Positions 11,601-23,600 of a stretch of 64,000 nucleotides of DNA are shown piece after piece. A model generated the notes under the pieces. The model saw nothing but the letters and a program-made list of their open reading frames with translations, did not search any database and was not told where the DNA came from. The stretch is from positions 942,701 to 1,006,700 of the forward strand of contig OY855905.1 in assembly GCA_963693305.1 (NCBI GenBank), given 5' to 3'. Both the position numbers and the translations under genes were made by a program. Positions within the stretch are counted from its first letter, which is position 1; each line of letters opens with the position of its first letter. The stretch is from Meandrina meandrites (Eukaryota; Cnidaria; Anthozoa; Scleractinia; Meandrinidae).

Positions 11601-14600
11601 TTGCTGCCAACGAATGTTTCATATCTCTTGTAGTACTTTTCAACTTCTTTATCAGACAAGCGTTTCAACTGCTCATGTGTTAACTGCACTCCAATGGCCT
11701 CTTTGGATTTGCCTGTTGATACAAGCACGGCCAGCTGCTCACGAAGGGCAGGAATGTTAGGTCCTGATAGCAACTGTGGCACAAGGCTACTATCAGCCGG
11801 ACTGCTTGACGGCTCAGCTTCCAGTAGGTTTATAACATCTGCGAACTCTTGTTCAGCCATGTTTATATACTATATACAACTTTTATTTTTTTAATTCAAA
11901 AAAGTTTAAAACTCTGGGGTGTGGATAGCAACTCAGTTGCTAATACCCCTCTGATAATCCGTAGGGGTAGCGAAGCGAGAACACGAGATAAGAGAACTTC
12001 CGCTCTTTCAGCTTTGAAATCTGATTTTTGTACTCATCGTGGGAGAGTTCGCCGGCGTAATCTTCAAAGATTGCCTTCGTAGTTTTGGCTGAGGGAGTGT
12101 AAAATAAAACGATAGCCGCCACGTTTTCACGGAAGGAAGGTGTTATGCTGGTTATCTTCTGGGTCAGCACCCAAACGCTGATGCCGATATGCCGAGCGGA
12201 AAAGCCAAGATTCACCAGCTGGCCTGTGCGCCCTTTCACATCTTTGGAGGCTGCGCAGTCATCAAGGATTATGAGCGTGTTGGTGCCCTCAAACAGCCAG
12301 CTCACGGCCTTCAACCAAATTTCAACCTCATGCTGCTTGCATATTATCACAAACATTCTTTGGTCATTTTCACCAATTCGGTGGTAGGTCTTGTTGTGCG
12401 CGAATGTTGGGCAGATAAGCACAATGTAGTCAAACTTGCCGCGGAAAGGGCCATAGATCTGGTCAACCACATATTTAGATTTGCCTGAATTTGTCGGCCC
12501 CACAATCAGAGCGTTAAAGGGTATCTTGCTCGGATCCATCTTCAGCAACTCAGTTGCTATATTAATACAGAACAGATTCTAATTGCCTTTTTAATATATT
12601 CATCTGCGCATCACTGATTACGTAAATGTGGCAGTTCACATTGCCAGAGCCGCTTGCATTCCTCTCGAGCTCCAGCTGTACCCCATCCTTTGTGTTTACA
12701 AGTCGCGTGCCGCTTCCGTGCATAGAGTGATCAGCCATGGAACGCAGATCGATCATAACCCCGAACTTGTTATCTGCATAAAACTTTGTTGCATTCATGT
12801 GCTGTGTTTTGTTTTCATTTTTGAGAAAGAAGCGTTTGACCTCCTCCCAAATATCAATTCCTTCAAGTCCGTTGTTGTACAGCCTGTTGGGCGAGCCATT
12901 TACTGTGACACTGACTTTTGTCAGGTCTGGGTTAAAGTATGCTTCTGACTGCCTTGCACCAGCAACATAGGGCTCGACAAAAAGTAGCAAGATGCCTTTG
13001 AGGGACCTTCTCTGAGGGTTAACTCTGAGATTCAGCCTTGTGTCACTGCCTTTTTTAAAGGTAACAATTTCGTCACGCTGGATGTGGTCATACGCAAATT
13101 CTTTTCCATTTGTGTACTCGCTGAGGGCTTCATCTGCCAGTGTTTTGCTTCTTATCATCTCGTACTCCAGCTGGATGTTTGTCAGCTTGTATTCCAGTTT
13201 TGTTTTATCGGAGCCTCTGACAACCTGAGAAGCTGGCGCAAGTGTCAGTTCGAACACAAGATCGTTGAATAGAGCCTGTGGGTAAAAGGTCCCGTGGTCA
13301 TTCAAAATCTGGTGGTCAAGTCGTATCCTGTATTTTGATCCGTAAATCCCGTTCAGTTTGTTTTCCGAATCGACGCCTGTGGTCTGCTTGTCACCCGCGT
13401 TTGAGCGAATTTTGTTGAGGCCCTGACTCTGGATTCCATCTTGCAACATGTTGTCGCGCTCCTCCTGTGATAGAAAGAGATCCTCGAATATCTTGTAAAT
13501 GTCATAACCAACAGTGTCCTGCAGTATGGTACCAGAGTACTTCACAACAAGTTTGTCAACTAGCGCCCGTCCAACATTGTCGACTAGAAAGTTGTTGGCA
13601 TGGCCTCCGCTCAAATCGATGTTGAAGCGCAGTGCAAGTGAGCCGGGAACAATGACTTCGTTTTCATTCAGCTTGGGCACCGAAACATAAAGCGTTTCCT
13701 GTGGATTGGCTTCTGTGCGCTCGAAAGTGATTCGTTTCACCGCGCGCTCCGCTCTTAGCGCGCCAAGAGTTTTTTCACTGCGTGTTGGCCGAAGGTTTTC
13801 CTGTACACCGTCCATTATTGTAAAGAATATAAAATATTCAATTAAAAAATTTCAATTGTAAATATAAAATCACTTCATTAACTTTGTTGATATTCGATGG
13901 CAGAAGGTGGCTTTGACGAGAGAGATCCTCTCACGGATCATACAGATGACCGCGATGATGATGATGAACAAGAGGTCAACATAAACCAGCCTGACGCTGA
14001 ATCCACACGCAATGATGATGAACATTTTGAAATGCAAACGTTTCAGCATGAACAGAGCGGACTTCCAGAAACCTCCTACGAAGAAACATCTTTTTTTGGA
14101 AGTGCGCAATCATCAAAAGAAAGGGCGTGGGGGGTACTAACAGGGCTATTTCCAAAAAGCTCATCAATAAGTCTTGATGCTTCTTACAGTGAAAAGGGAA
14201 GATTACAAGTAAAAATGGCCGGAGCCGGTAAAAAATTATACGATCTTTTCACCACAAAAAGGAGTACAGGTGAACAACAGCTAAATCCTAAACTTACACA
14301 AGAAATCAGGAGAGAACTTGGACCAATGGCACAAGAAGTTATTGAAAGAGACAATGAAGAAATAAGAAATGACCGCCGAAGATTAATAGAAGCTGAAAAA
14401 CAACTCAGAGATAAAGAAAAATTAGCCTCTGAAAGAGAAAAAGCCGCCCAAGAAGTTCAAAATTTGAGAAACAAAAATGAGCGAGTTCAAGCTCAGATTG
14501 ATGCGCACACTCAAGAACATGGCACAACAATTGAAAGTGAATCAGAACTGCGGAGACTGCAGCAACTGAAAAAAAATCTTCAAACTGATTTTGAAAACGC

Positions 14601-17600
14601 AAAAAAAGAGGTATCCGCTCTCCAGAAACAAGCAAAAACCAAAGCCAAAGAACAAACCAACGTCGACCAACTTAGAGCAAAAATAGCCGCAAAAGAGAGA
14701 GAAAGAAACACCGTTCAAGAAAGGTTCAATGACACAAGAACTTTAGATGAGCTGAAAGAACAAGAAGCCGAACTGCAGCGCCAAAATGAGGAAGATCAGG
14801 CAGTTATCGACAATGAAGACACATCACCTTCTGATAAACAAGCTGCCGAAGGAAGAGTAGCGGAAAGACAAGAGGAGCTTGCTCGTTTGCAAACGCAGAT
14901 TGATGAAAGAGAAAGAGGGCTTCCGCTTCGTGAGCGGGTAAAGGAGATATTTAAAAAATATGGTGTGACCGTTACGGCTATCGTTCTTGCTGCCGGGGTC
15001 ACAATTGGGGCAGTCATTGGGGCTATTACAAACGCTTTGAGAGCCACCGGTAAAGCGTTGGGAAAAGGTCTAAAAGATATTGGCTCAAAGCTTGCATCAA
15101 TTCTGCCAGGTCTTATTGGCTCAATTGTGAGCTTTCTTTTCAAAGCCGCCGGTCAAGCTATCGGTTTTCTTGCTGAGCACACCTGGCTGATTATTTTGGC
15201 TGTGGTTGCCTTTCTTGTTGAAAAATACATAAAGAAGCGCCGTTAACGCATAAAAGCGTAAATCAAAGCCGCAACACCTACCGCGACAACAGCAATAGCT
15301 GCTTTGTTATTTTCGTGTGTTTCAGTGCCACCTACATCTTTTACTGGCTCATCAGGCTGAGGTGTTTGTTCTTCAGTCTCGGGCCTATTTTTTTCAGGCT
15401 GCATTGCTTCCTTGTGTATCGGGTTTGAGGGGTGGCTGTTTGGTGGGTTTATCTTTGTTGGTCCTCCTGCCATCAGCTTTAGCCCTGATTTTTTTGTGCT
15501 CTTATTTACTTCGTCGTTAACCCCTAGCTTCATACCTGGTATAGCTTGTTTTAGCTGGTTGTTGTAACCAATAACACTTCCCGTATTTATTACCATCCGC
15601 GCAGGCATCAGCCAGGCCCCCGGACACACTGCAAAGTTAAGCCTCACCTTTGCCTCGTCTACAGCAAGTTGGTACCTTTGAACTGACTTTGCCAGATCCG
15701 GTTGCCTTATTGAGTCTTCCACTAAAACAAGGAACTCACTTTGCGCTTCCTTTGCGCGCCCTCCTGACCCAAGTATACTGCTTCTAACGTTTACCTGTGA
15801 ACCCAAAACACAGTAAACGAACGCCTCTATCGACTGGTTTATTCGCGACAAACCTGCCTGCGTTAGACCTTCTGCTACATTTGGACAAAACCAGTCTGCC
15901 TGTCCGTAGGCAGCGTCATCTGGCTCGATATAATAAATCAAGTTACCTTTTGAGCCTGATCCACCTTCGTCTGAGAACTTTTTTGACCCCCCGGGGTAAA
16001 TGTCTCCCTCTTCTTTAGACGGTCCAACGTATGACACATATATGTAAACACTTCCCAGGCCGTGGTTTTCGCCTCTTATAAAACGAAAATCGCTTGACGG
16101 GTCGACTCCGAACTCATTGCATATTCTTTTGTATGAAGCCACGTCGTATTTGTTGTTAATCTGGTCAAAAGTAGGGTCGCCTGGCAAAGCGCTTATGCTT
16201 TGTATTCCCCCCATCTGAAACAATATTCGCCTGACAGTAAAATATATATGGAACTTGTAAAAAGCTCGCACATTCTCTGGCATAGCATTGTTGTTATCGA
16301 AAATTTCGCGACTTATACCACAGCCCGTTGTCGCACACCAGACAGCAAAATTCAGCTGCTGTGGCCAATATCTCATATTTGGGCTGGCTAGCCATGTTTT
16401 TGACTCTTTCCCTGAATGGTGGGTGAGTTTGGTTTTTTGAAATACCTCTCTGAACTTTGTTGTGAAATACTGGTCCGGTGTTACGTAAATATTCAGTTGG
16501 TCATTAAATATTTTTTTCAAACTCGGTGCGGCATCGTGAAAGCCAACAGCAGGAATCGGCAAAGAGTCACCTTTTAAACCACTTGGTGTAAGCTGTTGCG
16601 GGAACCCTTCTGATGATTGGCCAACACCCAGCGCACTTTTCATTTCCGGGCTCCAATATTTGCTGTCTGAACCAAAAACGTTTATCAAATGGCCTGGCCC
16701 TGCTTTGAAATAAATTTCTGAGGTTGCTGTGTGGTCTTTGGCAAAATCGGTCTGTGGCTCAAACTTTGATTTATCAGCATTCGGGTATTTTGCATTAAAA
16801 GTTTTCCATGCCTTTTGTTCTGCTACTTTGGCAATGCTGTTAGCTTCTGGTGTCTGAATCCATTTTAGAAGCGCAGATGCGCTGCTGTGCTGTGAAGGCT
16901 GAGGGGCCTTGTCTTTTGCTGCATCAGCTTTCGCTGCACTTTTGGTTCTTTGCTGCCTCGAATAAGCATTCAACCATCCACCACCACCGGTCCATTCATT
17001 ATCCATTATTTAAACAAAATATTTTTCTCTAATTATAAAAATGGTTATTCTTACTGTTGTTACAAAAGAAAATCCGCATACGGTCTATTTTGAACCCCAG
17101 CCTATTCAAAACCCAAGCTATATCCGGCTGTTAAGTTGTTCTCTTTACAATTCGTGGTTTAACTTAAAGGAAGAGGGGGCAATTACTTTGTTAGATAATG
17201 TCAGTAAGCCTTTCGAAGTTACTTTTTTGCCGGGCCATTATACACTCGATGCGTTGGCGAGTGAGATCAAACACAGTTTATCCAAACATAAGGTCCCATT
17301 GCTAACAGATATTTATACTAACGTTGGCCAGCTTGTAATCACAAATCCACATCAAAAAAGGATTGTTTTTGATTCCGAATTAGGTAATTTACTTAATTTA
17401 AAATCTTTTACATTGGAATTTAAAACGTTCATAAAAAAGCTGAATTCCGCAACGACCTATTACATTCATTGCGACCTACTTGACAAAGAACAGAATCTGT
17501 TAAATGGCAAACCGTCTACTGTTTTACAAACTTTTGACATAACAGGAAAACCATTTGAAAAAGTTTTTTATCAAAGTGGCCCACAACATGTCTTACGCGA

Positions 17601-20600
17601 TGTTTCTGCTGATAAGCATATCTCAAATATGACAATTTCTGTCAGGGACCAAAATAATAATCTCTTTGACTTTAACGGCATGCCTCTTCAGTTTCAAATT
17701 GAAATTAATTGAACAAGAAAATAATTTTGTAAATATAACCATGGCATCCAACGTATTACCATCTGCACCAGATTATCGAGAAACAGAAACTCAGACAACA
17801 CTTTATCCAGTTCTACCAAATCAACCAGATAACAATTTTCGTATGCAGAAAGCCAATGAAGTTTTAAAAGATTTAAGTGACGAAGTTTCACATTATAGGC
17901 TTGTTGCCAAAAAATATAAAAGAACTAAAACCATTATTAACTATGCTAGCTTTTCTTCTGGCGGTATTAGTGGTTTTCTATCCGCAGGTGGAGTAGCAGC
18001 TGCTTTTACAGGCATTGGAATTCCTGCGGCAATACCAATTGGCTGTGTTGCCTCTTTATTTGGGCTAACAGCTGCTGGGCTAACCGGTTTTTACAAAAAG
18101 CTTGAGCCCAAACTTATCAAACACTGCAAAATCATGACACTGGCTATGTCAAAATGCGATACTGTCAACCGCATACTGTCAAAATCACTCATTGACGGAA
18201 AAATCAGCGATTCTGAGTTTCAAAGCATTCTTGATGAAAAACAGAGCTATCTAATTCAGAAGGAGATTCTTCGGAAAGGAACACTTCCCAAGGAAAAAAA
18301 TAAACAAAGCAGCCCTGACATAGAAAAAATACGACAAGAGGCCATGCACGAAGAAAGAATTAGGCTTCAAAAAAAGTTTCTGGGCAGCGCGGTCGACGTT
18401 TCGAAATAAGATATCAGTCTAAGCGCACACTCTTTCACTTTATTAAAGAATGATTTCCTGCTCCCATATTGTCTGTTAACGTTTTGGCAACAGGCTTTTA
18501 TTAAACCGAAACTTGGTCTCAGAGAAAGGGGCCGTGAAATTCCTAATCCTGCGTAAAATTCCAAAAGGTGCGTAAAATTCCTAAAGGTGCGTGAAAATTC
18601 CGAAAGGTGCGTGAAAAAAATTTTCAAAAAAGTTAGCGCCAATCGGAATTTTACGCACCTTTTGGAATGGCACCCACGCAAACAAATCTATTTATTAACT
18701 TATGACATAATTTGTTGCGGAACAACTTGTGCCAAATTTCCTAAGAAACAAAGATAAAGATGTGTTACAAATGTGACTGAAGCATATAATATATCAAATT
18801 GGAGAAGCCAAAATAAAATCAGCCGAGATTGAGGTAATCACAGCCGGCCGAAAATAAGCTTAACGCCAACGCTTGGGGGTTTCCCTGCTTCGCCAAGCAT
18901 AACATTAAAAAAAAAAAACCTGCTTATGCGTAAGCAAAGGGAAACCCCCTAATAAATGAAGCATTTCCTGTTTTCGCCTCATAATTAATTAAAGACTTGG
19001 TAAGATTTGTAAATACAATATAGCCAAGAGGCCAAAATGCTTGTCCTTTTCCACGCGATTTGCTTTATTTTAACCGAACTTTCTACTCCCGTTTGGCAGA
19101 ACGAAGTCAGACAGATAACATATCAAGTAGTGGAGGCTATGCGAGAGGCCGAAAAAAAATAAACAGGTTCTATCGAGTCCATGTTCTGGAAAGATCGCTC
19201 GATAGATCGGCTTGCTGATTCACGCTGTGCTTTTGCGATTTTTTGTAACTGCCCTTCGCTGAGTCTCAATCTGAACGGTGTGTAATCGGACGACATTGTT
19301 ATATAATCGGTTAATATTTTTTCAAATTATTTTCCTCAATCGTTACCAGAGTTGGGATGAATTGCCGCAGGCTTGCTATTTTTAGCTTTCTTATAAAACG
19401 ATCGTGAATTTCCATGTTTACATTTCTCCAACCTCTCCGCTGACGCTGATTTATTCTCATTTTTATATATTCCCCCCACACCCGTTCTCGGTGCTTTTCT
19501 GGTAAGTTTTGAATTTGTGTTTCTAAGTCTGCCATTCAAGTCTATACTGGTATTGAATAAAGATGCGGAAATTTAAATTTCTCAGCTGCTATTACTTTAA
19601 TATCTTTCCAAAAGTCATCTTCACCCTCTCGCCAGCTATTATACCAACTTCTGTAATTTGATTCTTCAAAAAAATTTAATATACAATCGTAAAAGAGTTT
19701 TAATACTTTTTTATCACTTTCTTCACAATTTGAATAATAAATGTTTTTTTCAACTAGCCTTTCTTTATACCAATTCAAAAAATCATTAAAATAATAAAGC
19801 CTACTATCTGGTTTACAATATAATGGGTAATCAAGATAGTGGTCTATTCCATTTCTTTTGCACAGGTTGCATAAACCGTTTCTATCACATTCATCACATT
19901 TTGGACAATACAAGCTCTTTACAATTTGCTCATTGGTTTTGCAAAATGGTGCGTTAAATATTTTTCTGTTAACTAACCACCATCCTAATTCTTCTCTCTC
20001 TTTGATTTTTATTTTAATATATTCTTTTAAGATTTTTTCTCGAAGTTCTGGTGGAAGTGTTTTGATTAGTTGTAGTGTTGTATCCGCCATCGCCCTATAC
20101 ACACTGCATATAATTGTTTAAATAAAAAATAATTCTGGGACTACTTATTTTGTTATGTGCTTGGGGGGCTTTGTTTTTTTGTTTTACGTTTTGTTGATTT
20201 GTTTTATTTTTTGTTGACTTTGGGGATGCTTATTTTGTTTATTGAGCCTTCTTTGTTGTTTCTTTTGATTTTGCTATTTATGTGCGACACACATTTAACG
20301 GTTTCTATTTATGTGCGACACACATAGGAGTTACTGGTTCTCGGAGAAAAATGTAAAAAACATGTGAACAAAAAAGTTTGCTAAAAACGAAGCGACCTGT
20401 GGGAGCTGAGTTTTTAGCTATAACTTTTTTGTTCACATGTTTTTTACATTTTTGTCCGAGAACCAGTAACTCCTATGTGTGTCATAGTGTCAGAAAAAAG
20501 AAAAAAAAAGAAACAAAAACAAGAAAGTGAGACCACATGAGTTAAAAGTCACCGCAAACTATCCCTGTGGTAAAATACATGACTGTAAACCCCTTGAAAT

Positions 20601-23600
20601 AAGCAAATGATTGATTAAGCGCTGCAGTGCTTATTTAATTTTCCACGTAAAAGGTGTGGTGCTTATCCGAGAGTGGCGCTTATTTCAGCTACCGGTAAGA
20701 CACTGGTGAGGCGCATACTAGGTACATGTATGCACAATTTAACATAAAATTATTTTGGATGAAATACAAGACGTATACATTAACATAGTTCCTCAGTATC
20801 TGGTTGTGGTCTCATTTCTCAAGCAATATGGTTTTGAAATCTCTTTATATCAAGTGCTGTAACAAAGGTGGGAAGTTTTTTTTTACACACCCTAATTAGC
20901 ACTGAGACTCTTATTTGAGAGTGGTGCTTATTAAATTATTTTCGGTAAAGATGCGTTGCTTATTTGAGAGTGGCGCTTATTTGAGTAGCTGCACTTAATT
21001 GATCATATACAGTGCCTAATAAGCCTTTTTATCTTTCTAAAGAAACCATGATTATAACAATGGACTAGCATTCCATTTATTCATGGTTTGGAAACTGGTC
21101 AGGAATTGCCAGTCTTTTGTACTTAACCCCCAAAATTGTACCTCAAGTAGAACATAATTCACACCTGGAAAAGACACTGACAAAATGTTATGACCCCTCA
21201 AATACAATACTTTTCCTGTCTTGTTGTCACTTTACATGTACAATGTACATGTGGTATGCTTGAATGCCTTTTGTGAGTCATCAGTTCTGTTTTGTAACAG
21301 CAAACCTTATGTTTTCCTTTGCAGAGTGGATGATCTTTATTTGGGTTGTTGGGCTGGCAGTTCAGGAGTTAAAGGTGTTTTACAGTCAGGGCGCCAATCT
21401 TTACCGACGACAGTGGTGGAATTTAGTCTCATTGCTCATGGTCACTGTCTTTGTGCTTTCTTACTGCTTTCAAATAATCGCTTATGGGCTAGTCAGGAGC
21501 TGGGCAGTCCTTGATGAATTCCGCAAGTTTGTCCCTTCCTTTGGTTACCGGCCTATTTTGATAGCCAATAGCTTATACACAGTTGGAATGGTCCTGAGCT
21601 TCTTCCACATCTCTAGCGCTTTCCAAGTGAATGCCATGTTCGGTCCCATGCAGCTGTCGTTGTACCGCCTGTTCAGGGATGTGCTTAAGTTCCTGGTCTT
21701 CTTTGCGCTGCTTTTTGTAGCATTTGGGTTGAGTCTGAGAAAGTTGTACTCACACTATGTCAGTACCCAGTATCACTTAGCAAAGGCAAATGGGACAAGC
21801 AATGGAGGTGGTGGAGTAGGTCATCACTTTGCAAGGTAGGTCCATGGTTTATTTTTCTTCTTGACAAGGGAAAAAGCAGTCCAGCAGTTCAACCACTTGA
21901 CATTGCAATACAGAACTGCACTACAAAAAAAATTGCATCTAATTATGTACATGGTGGTACTACAGTTGAAGCTGGATATTTTTTATCCCCAAGGGAAACA
22001 AAAATGGTTTCAGAAATTGGGAGATCCAGAAATTGGGCGGGAGGGGGTGAGGGGGGGGGGGGGGTGGGGAGGTATAATAATAATGCAATGTTTGACTTAG
22101 TGAAGTAGATCCGAGGGAAATGACTCTTGGTTTGAGTTATTGGGAAGTTTGAGAAATTGGGATTGATAGTCAAGAATGATGTTTAATTCTCACTGGTAGT
22201 TCTGTTTTGTAGGGCGGATAAGAGCATGGAGAGCTTGTTTTGGTCACTGTTTGGCTTGACAGATTTGGAGACATTTGAAATCGACAAACCTGAGTTCCAA
22301 ATAACACGGCAGACAGGAGTAGCACTTTTTGGCTTGTATCAAGTTCTCATTGCTGTTGTGGCCATTAATATGCTGATTGCTATGATGACAAGGTCTTTTG
22401 ATACCATTGTGGTGAGATTTCTTGTAGCTGCACTGCTTTAAAAATTAAAAAAAAAATTGGAAAAGATGCTGGAATTAAATTGAAGTGTTTATAATAACAT
22501 TTTTAGTCAGACACCTAAGCAGCTTAGTGGATGCAGTGGCCTAATGTTTAGCATGTTGGACTCTGGAACAAACAGTCGAAGGGCCTGTTTCTCGAAAGCC
22601 CCAGAAACATCTTGGGCCCAGAAAGTCATAGCTAAATCTCAAACTATAAAATCCTAAATAGAGCTGTTTAATCATATGATATTTTTAATATAAACAGAGG
22701 TTCCTTTCATACAAAGTCTTAGGCCTATACACTTCCCTGTTTTTAAGGTACATGTACAGATAACTAAAAATGGCTTTGCGGTGGGTAAAGTTTCCGTGGC
22801 TTTCGAGAAATGGTCCCCAGGTTCAAGTGCTGGTGGTCACAGCATTGTGTGAGTCTTGCAGGGCCTATCTCTTCCCATGTGCAATCCATGTAAATTAGTT
22901 CTAGTGAACTGTTTGGGAACCCTGAAGGGAGGAGAAGGGACCTCAAATGAACCTAAGAGCAGTGTCTGCTGTAAAGAGAATTTAGTTACAAATGCATTAC
23001 ATTTGGCCAGGTCCAGCCAGCTAACCATGTATGCTTTAGAGAAATGTGGTGTGTGCTTTAAGAGAGTTGGCTGTGACATTCCCATTAAGGGGGCACTGTG
23101 TCATTGTCCTATCCATGCCGTAATATGTATTGTAACTGCCATTTGGGAAAGCTAAGGCTAAAGGCAAGTGAAATTAAGAAGTTTTTGAAAACCCCTTTCT
23201 TGGGAGTGTATTTTTTTTAAGTAACAGGTTTAAATGACTTGTATTTAAAATATTATGTATTTCATTTTCCCAAAGGAAGCTGAAGATTTACACTGGAAGG
23301 TGTCCAGGGCTCGTATGTGGATGAACTGGGTGAACAAAGGGAGTGTATTACCCCCTCCTTACAATCTTATCCCTAATCCCAAAGCTGTTGTTCATTTTGT
23401 CAAGAAACTGAGGAATATATGTCGAGGATTTAATCAGGTTGGTTGTACCTTACATAGAAGGTTTATTATGAGGGCAGAGGGGAGAAAATGGCAAGGAAAG
23501 AGGAGGGACGAGATGTGGTGACAGGAAGAGGGTACAGTGAGACAAGGGAAAGAGAGGAACGCCCCTTTCCACTACCCCTACCTATTTTCTGGCTGTTCCC

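Larger units (their letters stand above)
18410..19122. other. Non-coding, repeat-bearing gap in the Polinton
   Basis: These 713 bp between convergent genes hold no frame I would support on either strand. They contain the short tandem repeat at 18532-18669, a long hairpin at 18871-18950 and AT-rich sequence. Polintons usually have one more gene (the protease) that I could not find, so this gap is the obvious place for a loss; that is inference. Confidence 0.6.
4276..20482. mobile_element. Complete Polinton (Maverick) self-synthesising DNA transposon, 16,207 bp
   Basis: The element is bounded by 399-bp inverted repeats and a direct duplication of CATAG. It encodes the diagnostic Polinton pair, a protein-primed family B DNA polymerase (4668-8762) and a retroviral-type integrase (8742-9734), plus a packaging ATPase, candidate capsid proteins and several small virion-type proteins. 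Polintons are treated as integrated relatives of adintoviruses that replicate by protein priming and insert through the integrase. Here every principal frame is open and the two TIRs look identical, so insertion is probably recent. An adenain-like protease was not found. The polymerase reads in the same direction as the interrupted TRPC gene. The flanking exons splice in phase, so the element should be removed with the intron. Confidence 0.96.
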
